A stretch of 64,000 bases of DNA from Scatosoma sp045650185 (GTDB taxonomy: Bacteria > Bacillota > Clostridia > Christensenellales > Borkfalkiaceae): assembly GCA_045650185.1 (NCBI GenBank), contig JAZRQY010000001.1:1-64000 (forward strand). The letters run 5' to 3'. The position numbers and the translations under genes were made by a program. Of this stretch, positions 57,278-64,000 are shown in pieces. Within the stretch, counting starts at the first letter, position 1, and each line of letters starts with the position of its first letter. Under the pieces are notes generated by a model that saw only the letters and a program-made list of their open reading frames with translations, was not told the origin of the DNA and did no database searches.

Positions 57278-59131
57278 TTACGATTTTTGAATTTCTTCCG
57301 TAATACCAAACGAATACGGTAAAATTTTTATGCCGTTTTCATACGTAATGTTCTTCAATAATTCCTTAAAACATTTTCCGTCTTTTTTAAAGAAACGCTC
57401 GGAAGACGAATTATTCGTATATATATATAATGATTGTTCTTTGTATTCTCTTTTGTATATAATCAGCCCGTCGTCAGCAAAAACTTCTTTCCATGCGCCT
57501 TGCGCAAAAAGTTCGCGATACGTTTGACGGATTTTAGAAAGCTGAGAATAATGTTCGATCAATTCGCTATTCAAATGTTCCCAGTCAAAGCAACGCCTAC
57601 AGAACGGATCGATATGGCCTTCCATTCCGTTTTCGTCGCCGTAATAAATGCAGGGAACACCCGGCAAGGTAAATTGTAATACGGTTGCCATTTTCAACTT
57701 TTCCACCGCTTTTTTCTTGTCGTTTTCGGACAAATATGCGGTTTTTTGCGCCATTTCGTCCTTGTTTTTGCAGGAAATTCCGCCCAAAACCGTCAAAATT
57801 CTAGCAGTATCGTGCGTACCTAAGATATTCATCAAGCAATCGAGGCTCTGTTTTGGATAATGGTCGATAATCGTACGTACTACGCGAATAAAATTCTTGG
57901 AATTCCCCGTTAAAACGTAGGAAATAATGCCTTCTTTCCAAGGATAATTCATGACGCTGTCCAGCTCAAAGCCCTGAAAATACTTTCTGCGCTGGGAATA
58001 AGCGACTTTATCGGACGCATCTTCCCATACTTCACCGATGATAATCGCCTCGTTATTGCCGGTTTTTACACTATTTCTAAGCTTTTTTAAGAAAAAATCA
58101 GGCAATTCGTCCGCTACATCCAAGCGATAGCCTCCGATTCCGCTCTTTAGCCAGGTTTTTAAGACACCTTCTTCACCAAAAACGAATTCTTGGTACTCTT
58201 CAGAGGACTCATTGATCTCTGGAAGGATATCAATTCCCCACCAACTGCGGTATTTATCGGGAAATTTATCGAAATTGTACCATGAATGATACGGAGAATC
58301 CTTCGATTGATACGCTCCTAAGGACGGATAATTGCCATATTTGTTAAAATATACGCTGTCATCCCCCGTATGATTGAATACGCCGTCTAAAATCACCCGT
58401 ATTCCGTGCTTTTTTGCGGTTTTGACAAACCGTTCAAAGTCCTCTTTAGTGCCCAAAATTGGGTCGATTTTCATATAATCCGAGGTATCATATCGATGAT
58501 TGGATGCTGCCTCGAAAATCGGGTTAAGATAGAGAATATTTACCCCCAAATCCTTCAAATACGGCAATTTTTCCTCAATTCCCTTGAAATTTCCGCCAAA
58601 AAAGTCGTTATTTAATACTTTTTCTTGTGCATTTGGACGATAGGAAGGCTCTCCGCCCCAGTCCTCGCGCAATACACGACCTACTATGTCAGGCGTAATA
58701 CCTATATCACGCATACTACCTTTAGCGAATCGGTCGGGGAAAATCTGATACATTACCCCACCTTTGAACCATTTTGGCGTTTTGAAACTTGCATCGTAAA
58801 CAGTCAACAAGAAGGACTTGCCGTTTTTAGGGTTTAATTCCCCTATAACGTCCGCATTTTCGCAGACGTCCCCTATTCCTTCGATGCGGAAACGATAATA
58901 ATACAATCCTCTTTCATTAATTTTTATGCGTATCTGCCAACCGTATTCGGTATTTTGCATAGGATAAGGCACACATTCTTCGCCGTCTTTGTTCAAGACA
59001 AAATATGCCGCATTTGAAAGCTCGGCATTATTTGTTGTAAATAGATTAAAGCACACCTCTTTACTGGTTGGTATGCCACCTATTACGCTTTTACAGCGAA
59101 GGTCTAAAGGATTGTAATAAATAGAACTCAT
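57278..59131 (-). CDS. GH13 alpha-amylase family enzyme (neopullulanase/cyclomaltodextrinase-like)
   Basis: A 617-residue protein with an N-terminal beta-sandwich domain (residues about 1-120), the (beta/alpha)8 barrel and a C-terminal domain. Catalytic residues are Asp338 (GYRLDVADE), Glu367 (IIGEVWED) and Asp441 (LGTHDTARI). The FFGGNFKGIEEKLPYLKDLG and DGVFNHTG blocks are typical of GH13_20-type enzymes that cut alpha-1,4 and alpha-1,6 links of short maltodextrins. No signal peptide is visible, so it is cytoplasmic. It lies 64 bp downstream of glgP, within the glycogen cluster. Confidence 0.93.
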   Translation of the reverse strand: MSSIYYNPLDLRCKSVIGGIPTSKEVCFNLFTTNNAELSNAAYFVLNKDGEECVPYPMQNTEYGWQIRIKINERGLYYYRFRIEGIGDVCENADVIGELNPKNGKSFLLTVYDASFKTPKWFKGGVMYQIFPDRFAKGSMRDIGITPDIVGRVLREDWGGEPSYRPNAQEKVLNNDFFGGNFKGIEEKLPYLKDLGVNILYLNPIFEAASNHRYDTSDYMKIDPILGTKEDFERFVKTAKKHGIRVILDGVFNHTGDDSVYFNKYGNYPSLGAYQSKDSPYHSWYNFDKFPDKYRSWWGIDILPEINESSEEYQEFVFGEEGVLKTWLKSGIGGYRLDVADELPDFFLKKLRNSVKTGNNEAIIIGEVWEDASDKVAYSQRRKYFQGFELDSVMNYPWKEGIISYVLTGNSKNFIRVVRTIIDHYPKQSLDCLMNILGTHDTARILTVLGGISCKNKDEMAQKTAYLSENDKKKAVEKLKMATVLQFTLPGVPCIYYGDENGMEGHIDPFCRRCFDWEHLNSELIEHYSQLSKIRQTYRELFAQGAWKEVFADDGLIIYKREYKEQSLYIYTNNSSSERFFKKDGKCFKELLKNITYENGIKILPYSFGITEEIQKS

Positions 59132-59195
59132 ATTTTAAGGAAAAATAGAGGAAAAGCCGTAAAAGATACAGCTTTTCACCCTATTAGATACTCAA

Positions 59196-61622
59196 TTAGT
59201 GGATGGGTTTCAGATTCCAAATATTTTTTGCGTACTCGCCAATACTTCTGTCTGCCGCAAAATACCCTGCCGCTGCGATATTGCGCAAGGATTTTTGGTT
59301 CCAAGTGCGTTTGTCGTTTGCGTACAGTTCAGAAAGCTTATCCTGCGTAGTCAAATACGATTGATAATCCGCCATACACATATACGGATCGGCTACGGGC
59401 GTGCCCGTCAGCAAATAATTTGCGATATCTGCAAAGCTTTCGCCGTTAAAGCCGACAATCAACGCCTCGATAACCTTACGGAGCATAGGATCGTTGTTGT
59501 AATAAACGCTTGAGGAGTATCCGTTGTGCCAAATATCCTCTACTTCGTGCGCCTTAAGGCCAAAGATGTAAATGTTGTCCATCCCCACTTTTTCACTCAT
59601 TTCAACGTTTGCGCCGTCCAAAGTACCGATAGTAAGCGCACCATTGATCATAAACTTCATGTTGCCCGTGCCGCTTGCTTCCTTACCAGCCAAGGAAATC
59701 TGTTCGGAGATTTCGGTTGCAGGCATCAGCATTTCAGACATCGTTACGTTGTAATCTTCCATATAGACAACGTTCAGTTTTTCACGAATTTTGGGGTTCT
59801 TTTTAATATCTTCGGCGAGGAAACAGATCAGTTTGATAATTTTCTTCGCCATATAGTATCCAGCCGCTGCCTTTGCCGCAAAAATATACGTTTTCGGCTG
59901 CATGGGCATATCGGGATTCTCTTTCAGCTGAATATAGTCGGTGATGACGTGCAGAACGTTTAACAGCTGGCGCTTATATTCGTGCAGACGCTTTGCTTGA
60001 ACGTCGAACAAGCTGTTCGGGTCAATGACAGCCCCCTGCTTTTTCGCCGCAAACTCGGCAAACTGCTGTTTTTTCAAATGCTTGATTTCTTCTAAACGCT
60101 TTAAAACGCTTTCATCGTTCTCGTATTTCAAGAAGTCGGCAAGTTTGGACGCATCCTTTGCGTATCCACTACCGATACATTCGTCGAGCAAAGCGCAAAG
60201 CTCGGGATTCGATTGATTCAGCCAACGTCTATGCGCGATACCGTTGGTAACGTTGGTGAATTTTTGAGGGGTATAATCGTGATAATCCTTAAAGATGCTG
60301 TCCTTAATGATGTCGCTGTGCAGGCTGGATACGCCGTTGACGTGATGTGAACCGTGGACGGAAAGGTTTGCCATCTTTACCGTGTTGTAGGACATAATCG
60401 CCATTCTTGCGATTTTATCCCAGTCACCGGGGAATTTCTGCCAAAGATCGTCGCAAAGTCTACGGTTGATTTCCTTCAAAATCGAGTAAATACGAGGTAA
60501 TCTTCTTGCGATTAAATCTTCAGGCCAAGTTTCAAGCGCTTCTGCCAAAACCGTATGGTTGGTATAAGCGCATACGGAAGTTGTAATTTCCCAAGCTTCG
60601 TCCCAGCTCATGCCGTTTTCATCAATGAGAAGACGCATCAATTCGGGAATTGCCAACGCAGGATGTGTGTCGTTTAAATGAATTGCCGCCATTTTCGGAA
60701 GCAGCTTTAACGAACCGTATCTACGCTTATGATCGGCAAGGATGTTCTGCAAGGATGCGGAAACCAAGAAATATTGCTGTTTCAAGCGCAAGGATTTACC
60801 TTCAGCGTGGTTGTCCGCAGGATACAGTACCTTAGAAATCAGCTCTGCATCGTTGTCTTCTTGCATAACTGCGGCATAGTCGCCCTGCGAAAAGAGTTTC
60901 ATATCGAAGTTCTGTACGCTTCTTGCCTTCCAAAGTCGCAAAACAGACACAGCCTTACTGTCACAGCCAGAAACCATCATATCATAGGCAACCGCCTGCA
61001 CTTCTTTGGCATCGCGATAGACGGTCTTCAGACCCTGCTCCGTCCACGTTTCCTCGATATAGCCGTCAAATTTCACGGTGAAAATCTTATCGCTTCTTTG
61101 CGTCAGCCATACTTCGCCGCCCGGGAGCCAAACATCCGGCAATTCCGTCTGCCAGCCGTCTACGATTTTTTGTTTGTAAAGACCGTAATCGTAGCGAATG
61201 GAGTACCCCATCGCAGGATAATCACCCGTCGCCAAGGCGTCCATAAAACAAGCTGCTAATCTGCCCAAGCCGCCGTTGCCAAGACCAGCATCCGGTTCAA
61301 GCTCGTACAGTTCAGGAAGAGTGACGTCATAATCCTTCAGCGCCGCCGCAAAAGCATCTCCAACGCCAAGATTGAAAATACTGTTTTTCAGCGATCTTCC
61401 CATCAAAAATTCCATACAAAGGTAATACACTCTCTTTGCTTTCTTGGCTTTTGTTTCCAGATGGAAGTTGTGGCGCTTTTCCAGCATAATGTCGCGTACG
61501 CTCATCACCACCGCCTTGTACAGCTGCTCTTTTCTTGCCTCGGAAGGAGCAATGCCAAAATAACGGGATAATTTCCCTTTTATTAGCTCTTTTGCTTCCT
61601 TCTCCGTAAATTGGTTATTCAT
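59196..61622 (-). CDS. glgP: Glycogen/starch/alpha-glucan phosphorylase
   Basis: An 808-residue PLP enzyme that releases glucose-1-phosphate from alpha-1,4 glucans. Conserved blocks are LGNGGLGRLAACFMDAL, NVTNGIAHRRWL, KRLHEYKRQLLN and the PLP-lysine motif EASGTGNMKFMINGALTIGTLDGANVE. The length is standard for family GT35. It follows glgA on the minus strand with a 37-bp gap. Confidence 0.97.
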   Translation of the reverse strand: MNNQFTEKEAKELIKGKLSRYFGIAPSEARKEQLYKAVVMSVRDIMLEKRHNFHLETKAKKAKRVYYLCMEFLMGRSLKNSIFNLGVGDAFAAALKDYDVTLPELYELEPDAGLGNGGLGRLAACFMDALATGDYPAMGYSIRYDYGLYKQKIVDGWQTELPDVWLPGGEVWLTQRSDKIFTVKFDGYIEETWTEQGLKTVYRDAKEVQAVAYDMMVSGCDSKAVSVLRLWKARSVQNFDMKLFSQGDYAAVMQEDNDAELISKVLYPADNHAEGKSLRLKQQYFLVSASLQNILADHKRRYGSLKLLPKMAAIHLNDTHPALAIPELMRLLIDENGMSWDEAWEITTSVCAYTNHTVLAEALETWPEDLIARRLPRIYSILKEINRRLCDDLWQKFPGDWDKIARMAIMSYNTVKMANLSVHGSHHVNGVSSLHSDIIKDSIFKDYHDYTPQKFTNVTNGIAHRRWLNQSNPELCALLDECIGSGYAKDASKLADFLKYENDESVLKRLEEIKHLKKQQFAEFAAKKQGAVIDPNSLFDVQAKRLHEYKRQLLNVLHVITDYIQLKENPDMPMQPKTYIFAAKAAAGYYMAKKIIKLICFLAEDIKKNPKIREKLNVVYMEDYNVTMSEMLMPATEISEQISLAGKEASGTGNMKFMINGALTIGTLDGANVEMSEKVGMDNIYIFGLKAHEVEDIWHNGYSSSVYYNNDPMLRKVIEALIVGFNGESFADIANYLLTGTPVADPYMCMADYQSYLTTQDKLSELYANDKRTWNQKSLRNIAAAGYFAADRSIGEYAKNIWNLKPIH

Positions 61623-61659
61623 ATATTTCTCCTAAAAAGTTTGTTAAACAGGTTAAGTA

Positions 61660-63285
61660 TTATCGACCAAGCGTCTTATCGTAAAGCTTTTTGTATTCGT
61701 TTGCGGAATACGACCACGAAAAATCGGTAGCTAATGCTTTTTTCATCAATTCTGCCCACGCGGATTTGTTTTTATACAAATCGATTGCCTCGTGAATTAC
61801 GTACAACATATCGTAAGGGTTGCAGGATGCAAAGGTAAATCCGTTCCCTCCTGCTCCATAAGGCTTGATACTATCATACAGCCCACCCGTTTCACGAACG
61901 ACGGGGATGGTTGCGTACCTCGAAGCAATCATTTGCGACAGACCGCAAGGCTCGCTGATAGACGGCATCAAGAAAATGTCCGCACCGGAATAAATTTTTC
62001 TAGACAAGTCGCCGTTGAAGGCAATATTTGCGGATACCTTTCCTTCATAGCGAATCGCTAAGTCCCTAAAATAGCTTTCATAAGCGGCGTCACCCGTACC
62101 AAGCAAGACGAATTGCAGGTCTTCGTGCAGAATATTTTCAATAGCACTCTTGACAAGCTCCAACCCCTTATGCGAAACCAAACGGGTGATCATTGCAATG
62201 ATAGGAACGTCTTTTTCGGGTAATCCGAGCATCTTTTGCAGTTCACGCTTACATACGGCTTTGCCTGCAAAATTCTCCGCCGAATAATTTGCAAACAGCG
62301 CACTATCCGTTTCACAATTGTAGGAATTGACGTCAATCCCGTTCAGGATACCCGTTAATTTGCCTTCGTTGCGACAAATAATCGGGTCTAAGCCGTGTGC
62401 GTATTGCGCCGTCATAATTTCCTTTGCATAGGTAGGCGAAACGGTAGAGAATTGTTCGGAAACCTCAATCGCACCTTTCATAAGGTTCAGGCATCCATTG
62501 TATTCTAAGTAATGCATATGCTCGTTGGAAATGCCGAACAGCTCTTCTAAAAGATCCAAGGAATATTTCCCCTGGTATTCGATGTTGTGAATGGTAAAGA
62601 GCGCTCGAATATTTTGGTATTCGGGTCTATCATTGTAAACCGTCTTCAAATAAATAGCTGCAAGCGCTGCTTGCCAGTCGTGGCAATGCAATACTTCAGG
62701 GTAGAAACCGATGAAAGGTAAAATTTCCATAACCGAACGAGAGAAGAACGCAAACCGCTCCCCATCGTCATAATACCCATAGCAACCGGGACGCTTGAAG
62801 TAATATTCGTTATCAATAAAGTAGTACACTACCCCGTTTTCTTCGCAAGTGAAGATACCACAATACTGATTTCTCCAAGCAAGCGGCGTGAAAATATTGC
62901 CCATAAAAGACAATTTGCGTCTTTGTTCGGGTTTCATATCCGAATACAGAGGCAACACTACGCGGATATCGTAAGAAGGATCTTGCGCCAGCGCCTGAGG
63001 CAAAGAGCCGATTACATCTGCCAAACCACCCGTTGCGATAAACGGTCTTGCCTCAGAGGCAACAAATAAAATTTTCGTTTTCGTGCTAACCGTCCCCTCG
63101 TTTTCCACAGATACGGGAAGAGGTTTTTTCTTTTTGACGACCTCTACGGGTGCTTTTTTAACCGTTTTTTTGGCGGTAGCAACTTTCGTAGAAGCTTTTT
63201 TGGTTGTGCTCGTCTTCGCCGTACTTTTTTTGGCGGTTGATTTCACCGTTGTGGTTTCTTTTTTCGTCGTCTTAACTTCGGACAT
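61660..63285 (-). CDS. glgA: Glycogen synthase with a Lys/Thr/Ala-rich N-terminal tail
   Basis: A 541-residue GT5 ADP-glucose-dependent synthase. The catalytic part starts near residue 71 (KILFVASEARPFIATGGLADVIGSLP) and is complete, with the GT-B C-terminal block MPSISEPCGLSQMIASRYATIPVVRETGGLYDS. Ahead of it are about 65 residues made of Lys, Thr, Ala, Ser and Val in histone-H1-like repeats (TKK, AKK, STKV). The KTGGL motif common in other GlgA reads ATGGL, a variant I associate with Clostridial enzymes. The start at 63285 has AGGAG upstream. Internal Met starts for a short form are not evident. Confidence 0.93.
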   Translation of the reverse strand: MSEVKTTKKETTTVKSTAKKSTAKTSTTKKASTKVATAKKTVKKAPVEVVKKKKPLPVSVENEGTVSTKTKILFVASEARPFIATGGLADVIGSLPQALAQDPSYDIRVVLPLYSDMKPEQRRKLSFMGNIFTPLAWRNQYCGIFTCEENGVVYYFIDNEYYFKRPGCYGYYDDGERFAFFSRSVMEILPFIGFYPEVLHCHDWQAALAAIYLKTVYNDRPEYQNIRALFTIHNIEYQGKYSLDLLEELFGISNEHMHYLEYNGCLNLMKGAIEVSEQFSTVSPTYAKEIMTAQYAHGLDPIICRNEGKLTGILNGIDVNSYNCETDSALFANYSAENFAGKAVCKRELQKMLGLPEKDVPIIAMITRLVSHKGLELVKSAIENILHEDLQFVLLGTGDAAYESYFRDLAIRYEGKVSANIAFNGDLSRKIYSGADIFLMPSISEPCGLSQMIASRYATIPVVRETGGLYDSIKPYGAGGNGFTFASCNPYDMLYVIHEAIDLYKNKSAWAELMKKALATDFSWSYSANEYKKLYDKTLGR

Positions 63286-63331
63286 AATGGACTCCTAAAA
63301 TTGATAAATATGCATATATTGGGGTAAATGC

Positions 63332-64000
63332 TTAGAGATGCTTACCTTTTTGAATGATATATGGTAAGCTTTCGCAACCAGCAAGATGGCGTTTGGAAGT
63401 GATGACAACGTTTTTATCGGTGATAACGCAATCAATCGATGCGCCTTCGGAAATTACGCTGTCCTGCATAACGATAGAGTTGCGCACTACCGCCCCTTTG
63501 CCGACGCGAACACCACGGAACAAGATGGAATTTTCTACCGTGCCCTCGATTTCACAGCCGTCGGAAATAAGAGAGTTCTTTACCTGTGCTTCTGCGCCGT
63601 ATTTGGAAGGCGCGCTGTCACGTACTTTGGTGTAGATATCTCTGCCGCTGAACAGCTCGTCACGGACGTCCTTTTGCAAGAGCTCCATATTGTGTTTAAA
63701 GTACGCCGAAACAGAGTCAATCCCTGCATAATAGCCATCGAAATTATAGCTAAAGATACGAAGATTGCTCAGCTGTTTGATGATGACGTCCTTGCTAAAA
63801 CTTCTAGAACCGTGCGCAATGCTGTCGTTGACGAGGTTGAGAAGGAATTTACGGTCGAAAACCATAATGCCAAGCGAAACGGTTGCCTCCCCTTTCGTAC
63901 TACCACGGTCTACCTTTTTCGCATCAACGATACGCCCCGTTTCATCGGGGGTAACCAAGAGGTAATCGTGCGTTTTTTCTACAATGCCCTTTCTTGTTAC
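63332..64000 (-). CDS. glgD: Glucose-1-phosphate adenylyltransferase GlgD subunit, C-terminal part
   Basis: The frame is open to the right edge, giving the last 222 residues. The left-handed beta-helix (NSLISDGCEIEGTVENSIL, RVGKGAVVRNSIVMQDSVI, ITDKNVVI) is typical of the C-terminus of GlgD, the partner of GlgC in ADP-glucose synthesis. With glgA, glgP and the GH13 enzyme it forms the glycogen cluster; glgC would be expected beyond the right edge. The N-terminal nucleotidyl-transferase domain lies outside the window, so activity cannot be judged. Confidence 0.9.
   Translation of the reverse strand, partial: VTRKGIVEKTHDYLLVTPDETGRIVDAKKVDRGSTKGEATVSLGIMVFDRKFLLNLVNDSIAHGSRSFSKDVIIKQLSNLRIFSYNFDGYYAGIDSVSAYFKHNMELLQKDVRDELFSGRDIYTKVRDSAPSKYGAEAQVKNSLISDGCEIEGTVENSILFRGVRVGKGAVVRNSIVMQDSVISEGASIDCVITDKNVVITSKRHLAGCESLPYIIQKGKHL

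Overview
This is a bacterial chromosome segment of moderate GC, densely coding, from an endospore-forming member of the Clostridia. The evidence is the full spoIIIAA-AH operon, spoIVB and a gerW/ytfJ homologue, together with the Firmicutes-type gene order nusB-folD-ispA-tlyA-nadK-argR-recN-spoIVB and a LexA with a Gram-positive SOS box. Metabolic gene content (Na+-linked biotin decarboxylase subunits, a glycogen cluster) fits a gut-type anaerobic fermenter. I cannot name the species. No rRNA, CRISPR array, prophage or complete insertion sequence is visible.

Layout. 1-3.9 kb: the tail of a GGGtGRT-family gene, then a three-gene operon (SPFH protein with zinc ribbons, membrane protein, CFI-box protein) behind a riboswitch-like leader that ends in an intrinsic terminator. 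3.9-7.5 kb: mnmA, mgtC, a four-helix-bundle gene between direct repeats, tRNA-Val and an Lrp-type regulator. 7.5-12.2 kb: a very large PadR/coiled-coil/membrane protein, an acyl-ACP thioesterase and a diverged ArgJ-fold protein. 12.2-17.6 kb: a promoter, a 46-codon ORF and a terminator-like attenuator precede carA and a carB-dapF fusion. 17.6-23.5 kb: a 273-bp inverted-repeat element, then a membrane protein, nifS-like, thiI, an auxin-efflux-type carrier, tRNA-Trp, rnhA and a VTT protein. 23.6-28.5 kb: a five-gene biotin-dependent carboxyltransferase/decarboxylase cluster. 28.6-33.8 kb: a flavoprotein and an operon of fused genes (aroH-cmk, plsC, ispH-rpsA). 34-38.5 kb: the spoIIIA operon. 38.5-47.3 kb: Asp23, nusB, folD, ispA, tlyA, nadK, argR, recN, spoIVB and a D-Ala-D-Ala carboxypeptidase. 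47.4-53.7 kb: lysA, an M50 protease, scpA, scpB, a DUF2953-like protein, gerW, a second carboxypeptidase and rluB. 53.7-57 kb: lexA, a divergent small Cys-rich gene, hflX and a tyrosine recombinase. 57.3-64 kb: a minus-strand glycogen cluster (glgD, glgA, glgP, GH13 enzyme).

The most unusual part is the carbamoyl-phosphate synthetase locus. CarA has lost the glutaminase nucleophile Cys and the catalytic His, so the enzyme looks ammonia-dependent. CarB is fused in frame to a full-length DapF-type domain that itself lacks one of the two racemase cysteines. Other unusual features are the giant PadR protein, the attenuator-like leader at 0.4-0.6 kb, the 273-bp element that starts at the carB-dapF stop codon, an AroH-Cmk fusion, and two genes with promoters placed so close to the start codon that their mRNAs should be nearly leaderless.
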